A program made the position numbers and the translations under genes. Shown piece by piece: positions 7,661 through 16,643 of a stretch of DNA of 64,000 bases. A model generated the notes under the pieces. The model searched no databases. It saw only the letters and a list, made by a program, of their open reading frames with translations, and had not been told where the DNA came from. The DNA is from Flagellatimonas centrodinii (GTDB taxonomy: Bacteria; Pseudomonadota; Gammaproteobacteria; Nevskiales; Nevskiaceae): the NCBI RefSeq assembly GCF_016918765.2, contig NZ_CP092104.1:1550001-1614000 (forward strand). The letters are read 5' to 3'. Position 1 is the first letter of the stretch. Each line of letters opens with the position of its first letter.

Positions 7661-9802
7661 ATGAGTGAGGCCCGGGTGGCCGTGGCGGTATCAGCGCCGC
7701 TGTACAAGACGCTGGACTACCGATCACCGTTCGTCGGCGGGCTCAGCCCCGGCGTCCGGGTGCGCGTGCCGCTGGCCCGCCGCAGTGTCATCGGCGTTGT
7801 GATGGCCGGTCCGTTCACCGACGCGCGCCCCCCTGAGGGGCTGCGACCGGTTGCCGCCATCCTTGACGAAGCGCCGGTGCTCCCGGCCGAGTTGTTGCAA
7901 TTGCTGCGCTGGGCGGCGGCGTATTACCAGCACCCGGTCGGCGAGGTGGTGATGGCAGCGCTGCCGGCGCCGCTGCGTGCCGGTGCCGATGCCACCTGGG
8001 CGCCGCCAATGCGGTGGACCCTGACCGAGGCCGGGATTTCGGCGCGCACGACGCTGCCAGCCAATCGGCGGGCCCAGCGTGCCGTACTCGATGCGGTCGC
8101 CGCCGGCCTTGCACCGGCGGCCGGTGCGGCCCGTCGGCGCGCTGCCGATGAGGGCTGGATCGTCGAAACGCCCTGCGAGGCGCCGCCGGCACCTACGGTA
8201 GCGGCGCCGACCCTCACCGCGGATCAACAGCAGGCCTGGGCTGCCTTCGATGCGGCCGCGCCTGGCGTCACCTTGCTGCAAGGGGTGACGGGCAGCGGCA
8301 AGACCGAGTTCTACCTGCGCGCCGCCGCCGAGGTTTTGGCGCGGGGTGCGCAGGTGCTGGTGCTGGTGCCGGAAATCGGGCTCACACCACAGATCACAGC
8401 GCGCTTTCGCGAACGCTTCGGCGATGCGGTGGCCGGGTTCCATTCCGGCATGAGTGACGCCCAGCGGACGGAGACCTGGCAGCGGGCCCGCAACGGTCAC
8501 GCACGCGTCGTGGTGGGCACCCGTTCGGCGGTCTGGCTGCCGTTCCAGCGGCTTGGCCTGCTGGTGGTGGACGAGGAACACGACGTGTCGTTCAAGCAGC
8601 ACGAGGGGTTCCGCTACTCGGCTCGCGACGTGGCCTGCTACCGCGGCGCGCAGCTGGGCTGCCCGGTGCTGCTGGGCAGCGCCACGCCCGCACTGGAAAC
8701 CCTGCACAACGTCCGGCAGGGTCGCTACCGGCGGCTCGTGCTGGCCTCCCGGGTTCACGCCGCCGGGCCACCGCCGGTGGAATTGGTCGACCTGCGTGGG
8801 CTGCCCCTGTTCGAGGGGCTGTCGCCACCACTGCTGAAGGCGCTGGACCACTGTCTCGAACACGACGGTCAGGCGCTGCTGTTCCTCAATCGGCGCGGGT
8901 TTGCGCCGGTGTTGCTCTGCCATACCTGTGGCTGGAGCGCCCCGTGTCCCCAGTGCGACGCTCACCTCACCCTGCATCGGGGGCAGGCGCGGTTGCACTG
9001 TCACCATTGTGATTACCAGATGCGGGTGCCGCGCAGTTGCCCGTCATGCGGCGGCGCCAGTCTGATGCCGGTTGGACAGGGCACGGAGCGTATCGAGGCG
9101 GCGCTGGCGCAGCGCTATCCCGGGCGGCGGGTGGAGCGTCTGGATTCCGATCGTAGCCGCGGTACCCGTGCACTGGCGACCTTGCTGGACGATCTGCATG
9201 CCGGCCGGGTGCCGCTGCTGGTGGGGACCCAGATGTTGGCCAAGGGGCACGACTTCCCGCGGCTGAATCTGGTCGGCATCGTCTCGGCCGACCAGGCCCT
9301 GTATGGCAGCGACTTCCGCGCCATTGAGCGGATGGGGGCCCTGGTGACCCAGGTTGCCGGTCGGGCCGGCCGCAGTGGCCAGCCGGCGCGGGTGCTGTTG
9401 CAGACCCATGAGCCGGATCACCCGCTGTTGCAGACCCTCGTGCGCCGGGGCTATGACGGCCTTGCCGAGGCGGTGCTGGCCGAGCGCGAGGCGATGGCGT
9501 TGCCCCCGTTCAGTCATATGGCGGTGCTGCGGGCGGATGCCCCTGATGCCGCCGATGCGATGGCGTTCCTGCAGGCGGCCCACGGAAGTCTGCCGTTGGC
9601 GCCGGGAGTGCAGGCGGCGCCACCGATGATGGCGACCATGGAGCGGCGTGCCGGGCGTGCGCGGGCGCTGATCCTGTTGCAGGGGACGCACCGCAGTCAG
9701 CTACATCGGGTGCTGGCACCCTGGGTGCTGACACTCGACGGCCTGCCGGCGGCGCGTCGGGTGCGCTGGTCGATCGATATCGACCCCTACGACACCTTCT
9801 AG
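7661..9802 (+). CDS. priA: primosomal protein N', replication restart helicase PriA
   Basis: A 713-residue superfamily 2 helicase. The N-terminal 3' DNA-end-binding domain is followed by Walker A GVTGSGKTE (near residue 208), the DEEH box (near 303), the LLGSATPALE motif, and a zinc-binding insertion with paired cysteines in CHTCGW, CPQC, CHHC and CPSC (residues about 420-467). The C-terminal helicase motif GTQMLAKGHDFP and VAGRAGR are intact. PriA reloads DnaB at stalled forks. The length is normal. The stop overlaps the convergent uppP stop within a shared CTAG at 9799-9802. Translation starts right after a consensus DnaA box. Confidence 0.97.
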   Translation: MSEARVAVAVSAPLYKTLDYRSPFVGGLSPGVRVRVPLARRSVIGVVMAGPFTDARPPEGLRPVAAILDEAPVLPAELLQLLRWAAAYYQHPVGEVVMAALPAPLRAGADATWAPPMRWTLTEAGISARTTLPANRRAQRAVLDAVAAGLAPAAGAARRRAADEGWIVETPCEAPPAPTVAAPTLTADQQQAWAAFDAAAPGVTLLQGVTGSGKTEFYLRAAAEVLARGAQVLVLVPEIGLTPQITARFRERFGDAVAGFHSGMSDAQRTETWQRARNGHARVVVGTRSAVWLPFQRLGLLVVDEEHDVSFKQHEGFRYSARDVACYRGAQLGCPVLLGSATPALETLHNVRQGRYRRLVLASRVHAAGPPPVELVDLRGLPLFEGLSPPLLKALDHCLEHDGQALLFLNRRGFAPVLLCHTCGWSAPCPQCDAHLTLHRGQARLHCHHCDYQMRVPRSCPSCGGASLMPVGQGTERIEAALAQRYPGRRVERLDSDRSRGTRALATLLDDLHAGRVPLLVGTQMLAKGHDFPRLNLVGIVSADQALYGSDFRAIERMGALVTQVAGRAGRSGQPARVLLQTHEPDHPLLQTLVRRGYDGLAEAVLAEREAMALPPFSHMAVLRADAPDAADAMAFLQAAHGSLPLAPGVQAAPPMMATMERRAGRARALILLQGTHRSQLHRVLAPWVLTLDGLPAARRVRWSIDIDPYDTF

Positions 9803-10590
9803 AGTCCGAAGTACAGCAGCAGCCCGCCGCCGAGGGCGATGCGATACCAGCCGAAGGGGACAAAGCTGTGGCCGGCGATGAAGCCCAGCAGCCAGCGCAC
9901 TGCCAGAAAGCCGGTGGCCGCCGAGACCCCGAAGGCCAGCGCCAGCTGCCCCCACGGCTCGCGCGCCGCCGCCTCACCGTCGAGCAGCACCTTGAATAGC
10001 TCGAAGCCGGTGGCCGCGAACATGGTCGGGATGCCCACCAGGAACGCGAACTCGGCTGCGCGCGGGCGCGCCGTCAGCCCTGCCAGCATGGCGGCGAAAA
10101 TGGCCGCAGCCGAGCGCGAAGTGCCGGGAAACACGCCGGCCACCACCTGGGCCACGCCCACCGCCACCATCACCGCCCAGGTCACCTGATGCCGCTCCGG
10201 CTGGCGCCGCGCCCAGGCTTCCACGGCGAAGATCACCAGGCCGCCGACAATGAGCGCGATGGCGATCGGCTGCACCGTTTCCGGCAGCTCCGCTCCGGCC
10301 AGTTTGGCGCTCAGCCCGAGGACCGCGGTGATCAGGAAGGCGCCGCCGATCTGTAGTGCGTAGCGCCGGTGCTCGGCCACCTGCCAGCCGCGCAGCAGCT
10401 CGCTGATTCTGGCGCGATAAACCAGGCAGACGGCGGCAATGGCACCGGCCTGAATGGCGACATTGAACAGGTCCGAGCGCCGTCCCAGCCACTCCTGCGC
10501 GATCAGCAGGTGGCCGGTCGAGGAGATCGGCAGGAATTCGGTCAGACCCTCGATCACGCCCAACAGCAGCGCGGACAGCCAATCGTTCAC
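9799..10590 (-). CDS. uppP: undecaprenyl-diphosphate phosphatase
   Basis: An integral membrane protein of the UppP/BacA family, which recycles the undecaprenyl carrier for peptidoglycan and surface polysaccharide synthesis. Signature motifs are present: EGLTEFLPISSTGHL near the N-terminus and PGTSRSAAAI in the middle; seven or eight hydrophobic segments follow. I place the start at GTG 10590 (VNDWLSALLLG...), because family members begin at this point; the upstream ATG at 10623 adds 11 untypical residues and would overlap the divergent pteridine reductase start at 10614. The protein is then 263 residues, normal for the family. Confidence 0.93.
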   Translation of the reverse strand: MNDWLSALLLGVIEGLTEFLPISSTGHLLIAQEWLGRRSDLFNVAIQAGAIAAVCLVYRARISELLRGWQVAEHRRYALQIGGAFLITAVLGLSAKLAGAELPETVQPIAIALIVGGLVIFAVEAWARRQPERHQVTWAVMVAVGVAQVVAGVFPGTSRSAAAIFAAMLAGLTARPRAAEFAFLVGIPTMFAATGFELFKVLLDGEAAAREPWGQLALAFGVSAATGFLAVRWLLGFIAGHSFVPFGWYRIALGGGLLLYFGL

Positions 10591-10613
10591 GGCGATCTCG
10601 TTATGCTCGGAGA

Positions 10614-11372
10614 ATGACGACACAGAATACGGGAAACCCGGCAGCCGCTCCGGTGGTGCTGATCACTGGCGCCGGCGTGCGCATCGGCGCGGCAATCGCC
10701 ACCACCCTGCATGGCCAGGGCTGGCGGGTGGTGATCCACTGCCGGCACTCGCGGGCGGCCGCCGATGCCCTGGCGAGCCAGCTGAATGCACAGCGCAGCG
10801 ACAGTGCGCAGGTCTGTGTGGCGGACCTGCTCGACCCGGCGGCGCCCGCAGCCCTGGCCGCGCGGGCGCATGCGGCCTGGGGCCGGTTGGATGCCCTGGT
10901 CAACAACGCCTCCAGCTATTTCAAGACGCCGCTGGCGACGGTGTCGGCGGCACAGTTCGATGACCTGCTGGGCAGCAATCTGCGGGCACCGCTGTTTCTG
11001 TCCCAGGCCTGCGCGGCGTTCGAGGAACTGCGGGCCATCATCAACATTGTTGACGTTCACGCCCGCCGGCCGCGCGCGGGCTATGCCCCCTACCTTGCTG
11101 CCAAGGCCGGCCTGTGGACGCTGACCGAAGCCCTGGCGCTGGAGCTGGCGCCGCGGGTGCGGGTGAATGCGGTGGCGCCGGGGCACATGATCTGGGCGGT
11201 CAACTCCGCCATGACCGCCGCCGACAAGGCGGCCGAGACCGCGCGCATCCCGCTGGGCCGGCTGGGCGGGGGCAACGAGATAGCCCGCGCCGTTGCCTTC
11301 CTGCTCTCGGATGACGCTGACTACATGACCGGCGCGGTGCTACCGGTGGATGGCGGTTTGCGCCTGGGGTAG
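10614..11372 (+). CDS. folM: pteridine reductase, FolM-like short-chain dehydrogenase
   Basis: A 252-residue Rossmann-fold SDR. ITGAGVRIGAAIA near residues 17-29 is the NADP-binding glycine motif and matches the pteridine-reductase variant of that motif; VNNAS is the structural NNA element; the catalytic YLAAK sits near residues 159-163, and the protein ends in the usual TGAVLPVDGGLRL. An Asp (VDVHARR) occupies the position where classical SDRs have the active-site Ser, as in pteridine reductases. Probable role: NADPH-dependent reduction of dihydropterins or dihydrofolate. The gene is divergent from uppP with almost no spacer. Confidence 0.8.
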   Translation: MTTQNTGNPAAAPVVLITGAGVRIGAAIATTLHGQGWRVVIHCRHSRAAADALASQLNAQRSDSAQVCVADLLDPAAPAALAARAHAAWGRLDALVNNASSYFKTPLATVSAAQFDDLLGSNLRAPLFLSQACAAFEELRAIINIVDVHARRPRAGYAPYLAAKAGLWTLTEALALELAPRVRVNAVAPGHMIWAVNSAMTAADKAAETARIPLGRLGGGNEIARAVAFLLSDDADYMTGAVLPVDGGLRLG

Positions 11373-11404
11373 GGCGCAGCAGGCGGGCGATGGTGGGCCG
11401 GCGC

Positions 11405-12166
11405 TCAGGTCAGGCTCAGGGTGCTGTCGCCGGCCGCCACGCCGTCGGGCCCGAAGCGGCGCTCGCTGAAGTGCATCGTTCCGCCATCGCGCGGAATCGC
11501 CACCACGGTGCTGGCGCGGGTGCCGTAGTGGGGCCCGCGGATGAACGGGGGCGACAGGAAGCGTTCGGTTTCGATGCCGACGCCGGTGTCCGGCAGCTCG
11601 GCATCGGCTGCCGGGCGGTCGTCCGCCAGTGCCGGCCAGAGGCTGTCAACGGCCATGTCGGTGGCGCACACGGCTTCCACCCGGGCGCGCAGCCGACGCA
11701 GCTTCGGCCACGGCGTATCGAGTTGTGCATTGGAGACGGCGTGTACGCCCGGCGCCAGGCGCGTCACTGTGGGTTCCGGATGGTTGCTGAGGTAGAGCAG
11801 GGCAGCGCCGTCCCACAGCAGCAGATTGAAGCCCGAATAGCGCCCGGCGTCGGCCAGCAGCCGGTCGGCATGGGTGGCGGCATCAAGGTCACCGTTGACG
11901 AACTCGGCCACCAGCCGGCCGCGAGAGGGGGCGTCGGGTGCCGGCGGCTCCATCCGCCGCACGTTGGTCACCGCCGCCAACCGCCGGCGGGCCGAAAGGG
12001 CCAGCCAGCCACCCCCGTGCAGGCCATCCCGGCCGCCGATCACAGTGGGATTCTCGACCCAGGCGGCGGCGGCGAGGGTGGGACGCTGATGAAACTCGTC
12101 GCGGTTGGCGGCGAGCAGCAGTTCGTAGTCGGGATGGGCGCGCCAGGCGCAGGCGATCAGGCACAT
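11405..12166 (-). CDS. NRDE (TANGO2-like) family protein
   Basis: A 253-residue protein starting MCLIACAW with the family-defining ANRDEF motif at residues 20-25 and the [12 protein letters not shown] segment. The N-terminal Cys2 and the fold place it with TANGO2/NRDE proteins, which belong near the Ntn-hydrolases; eukaryotic relatives affect secretion and haem handling, but the bacterial function is not settled. It is complete. It lies convergent to folM with 32 bp between stops and no obvious terminator. Confidence 0.85.
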   Translation of the reverse strand: MCLIACAWRAHPDYELLLAANRDEFHQRPTLAAAAWVENPTVIGGRDGLHGGGWLALSARRRLAAVTNVRRMEPPAPDAPSRGRLVAEFVNGDLDAATHADRLLADAGRYSGFNLLLWDGAALLYLSNHPEPTVTRLAPGVHAVSNAQLDTPWPKLRRLRARVEAVCATDMAVDSLWPALADDRPAADAELPDTGVGIETERFLSPPFIRGPHYGTRASTVVAIPRDGGTMHFSERRFGPDGVAAGDSTLSLT

Positions 12167-12245
12167 GGCGGGAGCCTGTGGCGCCGGCTAACCGCTGTCA
12201 ACACGGGCGGGTCTACAGCAGTTGCGAAGCACTACACTAGGTGCC

Positions 12246-13103
12246 ATGAGCAATGAACCGGTTCAGCCCGTGACTGCCGGGAGCCTCCCGGTGCTGCACG
12301 TTGCCGGCCTCGACGCCTACGAGGCCGAGGTGTTGGCGGCCTTTGAACGCTGGCGCGATGAGCCGCCCAGCTGGGGCACGCGGCTGCTGGCGCGGCCGTC
12401 GGGGCAGGCCGCCAAGGCGGTGCAGGCACTTGTGCCTGTGGACGCGCTGCGGGCGGCACTGTCGCAGGCCAACCGCCTTGCCCTGCGGCTGGATGACCGC
12501 AAGGCCATCCTGTCGCGCGCCGGGGTGCACGACCTGACGGCGCTGCGCGCGCAACCGCTGGAAGCGGCCGATGCTTTGGCGCAGCGCGTCCGCCGGCGGG
12601 CGATGCTACTGGGCGGCGCCGGTGGGGCCGCGTTCGGTGTCGGTGGCGCAGCGGGCATGGTGCTGGATATTCCCGCGCTGCTGACCTTGGCGCTGCGAAC
12701 CATCCATCGAACCGGCCTGTGCTATGGCGACAGTGATGACGACCGCGATCGAGAGCGCCTGGGGATCGGCATTTTCGCCCTGGCATCGGCCAACACGCTG
12801 GGGGAGAAGCAGGCGGCCCTGGCGGCGTTGGCGCACGGCGACTGGGTGGTCGACGACGCCTGGCGCGACGGCATCGAGCGCGTCGCCGAGCGGGAAATGG
12901 CCAAAGAGGCGACCGTGTTCAGTTTGCAGACCCTGGCATCACGGGTCGGCGTGCATCTCGGCAAGCGCAAGGCGGCCGGGGTGGTGCCGGTGCTGGGGGC
13001 GGTGGTCGGCAGCTCGATGAACGCCTGGTATCTCCATGACGTGGCGCAGACCGCTCGGCGGGTATTCCAGTGGCGGCGGATTGCCGCCGGACGGGGTCGC
13101 TGA
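12246..13103 (+). CDS. EcsC family protein
   Basis: A 285-residue protein with the EcsC-type pattern: a basic helical N-terminal half, the small-residue stretch LGGAGGAAFGVGGAAGM near residues 120-136, then DIPALLTLALRTIHRTGLCYG and a C-terminal KRKAAGVVPVLGAVVGSSMN segment. EcsC was named in Bacillus ABC-transport operons, but in Gram-negatives it is a stand-alone membrane-associated protein of unknown function. The ATG at 12246 is preferred over an in-frame TTG at 12222, since family homology begins after it. It is divergent from the NRDE gene. Confidence 0.8.
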   Translation: MSNEPVQPVTAGSLPVLHVAGLDAYEAEVLAAFERWRDEPPSWGTRLLARPSGQAAKAVQALVPVDALRAALSQANRLALRLDDRKAILSRAGVHDLTALRAQPLEAADALAQRVRRRAMLLGGAGGAAFGVGGAAGMVLDIPALLTLALRTIHRTGLCYGDSDDDRDRERLGIGIFALASANTLGEKQAALAALAHGDWVVDDAWRDGIERVAEREMAKEATVFSLQTLASRVGVHLGKRKAAGVVPVLGAVVGSSMNAWYLHDVAQTARRVFQWRRIAAGRGR

Positions 13104-13169
13104 GCCGGCGAGGCCGGGGGGCTCCATGATAAATTGTGCGCTGCAACACAATTCACATCGGGACCTGTC

Positions 13170-14501
13170 ATGAATCCTTCAGCCCATCGCGTGGTGATCG
13201 TTGGCGGCGGCTTCGCCGGCCTGCATACCGCCAAACACCTCGGCAAGACCGGCTACCAGGTGACGCTGCTCGACAAGCGCAACTTTCAGCTGTTCCAGCC
13301 GCTGTTGTATCAGGTCGCCACCGGCTCGCTGACCATCGGTGATATCGCCATCCCCCAGCGGGTGGTACTGCGGCGTGCCCGTAACGTTCAGTGTCTGACG
13401 GCCACCGCCTATGACATCGACCCGGCGCGCAAGGTGGTGCATCACGAGTTCGGCGAGATTGGCTACGACACCCTGATCGTCGCCACCGGCGTCAAGCACC
13501 ACTATTTCGGCAACGACGCCTGGCGCGCCTTTGCCCCGGGCCTGAAAACCGCCGAGCACGCCATCGAGATGCGGCGCAAGATCTTCGGCGCCTTCGAGCG
13601 CGCCGAGATCACCGAAGACCCGGCCGAACAGGCTGATCTGCTGACTTTCGTGATTGTCGGCGCCGGGCCCACTGGCGTGGAGCTGGCCGGCGCCATCGGC
13701 GAGCTTGCCCACAAGACGATGGTGCGCGACTTCCGGCGCATCGACCCGCAGCGCGCGCGGGTGCTGCTGGTCGAAGGCGCTGCCGACGTCCTGCCCTTGT
13801 ATGACGCCAAACTGCGCCGCGCCGCGCGCCGGCAGCTCGAAGCGCTGGGGGTGACGGTGATGACCGAAACCCTGGTCGAGGACGTCAGCGCCGATGGGGT
13901 TCGGGTCCGTCAGGGCGAACACCGCGAGACCATTCGGGCTCGGACCGTATTGTGGGCTGCGGGGGTGCGGGCCTCCCTGTTCGGCCAGATCCTTGCCGAT
14001 CGCACCGGGGTGGCACTGGACCGCGGTGGCCGTGTACGAGTGGAACCGGACTGCTCGCTGCCGGGGCACCCCGAGATCTTCGTGCTGGGCGATCTGGCGC
14101 GGATGACCGATGCCCGTGGTCGCGAGGTGCCCGGGTTGGCGCCAGCCGCCATCCAGCAAGGGCGCTACGTTGCCACCATTCTCAAACGGCGTGCTGCCGG
14201 CAAGGCATTGCCGGGGGCCTTTCGCTACGCTGACTGGGGCACCATGGCAGTGATCGGCATGAACCGCGCGGTCGGTGACCTGCGTGCGTTTCGAACGACT
14301 GGCGTCATCGCCTGGTACATCTGGGCGCTGGTGCACATCCGGGCGTTGATCGACGGCTCGCAGCGCCTGCGGGTCTTCGTGCAGTGGAGCTGGAAATACT
14401 TCACGCGGCACATCGGCGACCGGTTGGTGACCGGCAACCCGACCAGCACCCAGGCACTCCGCGAGGCGCATGGGTCGGACCGGGTCAAGGACGCGGCTTG
14501 A
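13170..14501 (+). CDS. ndh: type II NADH:quinone oxidoreductase (NDH-2)
   Basis: A 443-residue flavoprotein. VVIVGGGFAGLHTAKHL at residues 8-24 binds FAD; VIVGAGPTGVELAGAI near residues 158-173 binds NADH; VLGDLARM precedes the ATPAAIQQG-like quinone-side segment (here LAPAAIQQGRYVA). The C-terminal IAWYIWALVHI hydrophobic helix is the usual membrane anchor. NDH-2 passes electrons from NADH to quinone without pumping protons. The ATG at 13170 follows a GGGAC element; an upstream GTG at 13134 would add 12 unlikely residues. It lies 45 bp before ppk1, and an operon is possible. Confidence 0.88.
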   Translation: MNPSAHRVVIVGGGFAGLHTAKHLGKTGYQVTLLDKRNFQLFQPLLYQVATGSLTIGDIAIPQRVVLRRARNVQCLTATAYDIDPARKVVHHEFGEIGYDTLIVATGVKHHYFGNDAWRAFAPGLKTAEHAIEMRRKIFGAFERAEITEDPAEQADLLTFVIVGAGPTGVELAGAIGELAHKTMVRDFRRIDPQRARVLLVEGAADVLPLYDAKLRRAARRQLEALGVTVMTETLVEDVSADGVRVRQGEHRETIRARTVLWAAGVRASLFGQILADRTGVALDRGGRVRVEPDCSLPGHPEIFVLGDLARMTDARGREVPGLAPAAIQQGRYVATILKRRAAGKALPGAFRYADWGTMAVIGMNRAVGDLRAFRTTGVIAWYIWALVHIRALIDGSQRLRVFVQWSWKYFTRHIGDRLVTGNPTSTQALREAHGSDRVKDAA

Positions 14502-14546
14502 CAGACGTCCCTGCTTTCATCGAATCATCATGGTGGAGGCTGCACC

Positions 14547-16643
14547 ATGTTCGATCCGTCGACTGACAAAAGGAGTGCCGTGGACTACGCGGCCAACGAG
14601 CTGTACCTGAACCGGGAACTGTCGCTGCTGGAGTTCAACCGGCGGGTGCTGATGCAGGCGCGCGACGAGCGTGTGCCCCTGCTGGAACGACTGAAGTTTC
14701 TCTGTATTGCCAGCTCCAACCTCGACGAATTTTTCGAGATTCGCGTGGCCGGCCTGCAGCAGATGGCCGAACTGAACCCGAACACGCGCTCGGCCGACGG
14801 TCTGACCCCGGCCGAGGTGCTGTCGGCCATCAGCGAGCGGGCGCATTCGCTGGTCGCCGAGCAGTACCGCATCTTCAACGACGAGATCCTGCCGGCCCTG
14901 GAGCAGGAGCAGATCCGTTTCCTGCGTCGCTCGGAATGGACGCCGGAACAGGATGCCTGGCTCCGGAGCTACTTCCATAGTGATCTGCTGCCGGTGTTGT
15001 CGCCGATCGGTCTCGACCCGGCACACCCGTTTCCGCGGATTCTCAACAAATCGCTGAACTTCATCGTGCAGCTGTCGGGCAAGGATGCGTTCGGCCGCAA
15101 TACCGGGTTTGCCATCGTCCAGGCGCCGCGGGCACTACCGCGGTTGATCCAGTTGCCGCGCAACGTGCCGGGCACCGGGCCGCACGACTTCGTATTTCTG
15201 TCGAGCGTCATTCACGCCTACGTCGATGACCTGTTCCCCGGCATGGAGGCGGGCGGCTGCTTCCAGTTCCGGGTGACCCGCAACGCCGACCTGTTGGTGG
15301 ATGAAGAGGACGCGGAAGATCTGCTGGAAGCGTTGGAAGGTGAGCTCAGCCAGCGCCAGTGGGGTGACACCGTGCGGCTCGAGGTTGCGCACAACTGCTC
15401 CGAGGCGCTGTGGCAGTACCTGATGGATGAAACCCAGCTCACGGCGGCAGACGTCTATCAGGTCAACGGCCCGGTCAACCTCAGTCGACTGATGGCGGTG
15501 CCCGACCTGATTGACCGGCCGGAGCTGAAGTACCCGCCGCACACCCCGCGGGTTCCGAAGGCCCTGAGCGGCGATCTGTTCGCCGCGATCCGTGAACGCG
15601 ATGTGCTGCTGCATCACCCCTACGACGCGTTTCTGCCGGTGCTGGAGTTGTTGCGTCAATCGGCTCGCGACCCCAAGGTGCTGGCGATCAAGCAGACCCT
15701 CTATCGGACCGGTGCAAAGAGTCCGGTGGTCGATGCCCTCTGCGACGCCGCGCGCAATGGCAAGGAGGTCACCGTCGTCATCGAGCTGCGGGCACGGTTT
15801 GACGAGGCTGACAACATCGACCTCGCCGAGCGTTTGCAGGAGGTCGGCGCCCACGTGCTCTACGGCGTGGTCGGCTACAAGACCCACGCCAAGATGTGCC
15901 TGGTGGTGCGGCGTGAGGAGCCGGGGTCGGATGGCACCGGCGGCCTCCGCTACTACGCTCACCTCGGTACCGGCAACTACCACCCGAAGACCGCGCGCCT
16001 GTATACCGACTACGGTTTGTTCACCACTGACCCGGTGATGTGCCGCGATGTGCATGCGGTGTTTCTGCAACTCACCAGTCTCGGCAAGGTGATCAAGCTC
16101 AACCGCTTGCTGCAGTCACCGTTCACCCTCAACAAGGGCATGCATGACCGGATCGAGCGAGAGATCGCGCAAGCCCAGGCCGGCAAGCCGGCACGCCTGA
16201 TCGCGAAGATGAACGCGCTGGTCGAGCCGGAGATTATCCGCAAGCTCTACCAGGCGTCACAGGCGGGGGTACAGGTCGACCTCATCGTGCGTGGCATGTG
16301 TTCGCTGCGGCCGGGCGTTCCCGGCATGTCCGAGAACATCCGCGTGCGGTCCATCATCGGCCGGTTTCTGGAGCACCACCGCGTCTTCTACTTCCATAAC
16401 GGCGGCGCTGCCGAGGTCTGGCTGTCGAGCGCGGACTGGATGGAGCGCAACCTGTTCCGGCGGGTGGAAATCGCCTTCCCGGTGCTCGACAAGGCGCTTC
16501 GCAAGCGCCTGGTCGAGCATCTCGAAGCTTACCTTGCCGACACCGCGCAATCCTGGGTGCTGCAGTCCGACGGCACCTATGAACGCCCCGAAGCGGACGA
16601 CGTTCCGCCGGTGCAGTCGGTGATGATGGAGGGGGGGCTTTAG
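14547..16643 (+). CDS. ppk1: polyphosphate kinase 1
   Basis: A 698-residue enzyme with the full PPK1 pattern: N-terminal YLNRELSLLEFNRRVL and SSNLDEFFEIRVAGL, the catalytic histidine region GYKTHAKMCLV near residue 445, HLGTGNYHPKTARLYTDYG, and the second phospholipase-D-like half with VFYFHNGG and SADWMERN. PPK1 makes long-chain polyphosphate from ATP reversibly via a phosphohistidine. The length is typical. The stop TAG overlaps the convergent exopolyphosphatase stop in a TTAG at 16640-16643, so synthesis and breakdown genes lie tail to tail. Confidence 0.97.
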   Translation: MFDPSTDKRSAVDYAANELYLNRELSLLEFNRRVLMQARDERVPLLERLKFLCIASSNLDEFFEIRVAGLQQMAELNPNTRSADGLTPAEVLSAISERAHSLVAEQYRIFNDEILPALEQEQIRFLRRSEWTPEQDAWLRSYFHSDLLPVLSPIGLDPAHPFPRILNKSLNFIVQLSGKDAFGRNTGFAIVQAPRALPRLIQLPRNVPGTGPHDFVFLSSVIHAYVDDLFPGMEAGGCFQFRVTRNADLLVDEEDAEDLLEALEGELSQRQWGDTVRLEVAHNCSEALWQYLMDETQLTAADVYQVNGPVNLSRLMAVPDLIDRPELKYPPHTPRVPKALSGDLFAAIRERDVLLHHPYDAFLPVLELLRQSARDPKVLAIKQTLYRTGAKSPVVDALCDAARNGKEVTVVIELRARFDEADNIDLAERLQEVGAHVLYGVVGYKTHAKMCLVVRREEPGSDGTGGLRYYAHLGTGNYHPKTARLYTDYGLFTTDPVMCRDVHAVFLQLTSLGKVIKLNRLLQSPFTLNKGMHDRIEREIAQAQAGKPARLIAKMNALVEPEIIRKLYQASQAGVQVDLIVRGMCSLRPGVPGMSENIRVRSIIGRFLEHHRVFYFHNGGAAEVWLSSADWMERNLFRRVEIAFPVLDKALRKRLVEHLEAYLADTAQSWVLQSDGTYERPEADDVPPVQSVMMEGGL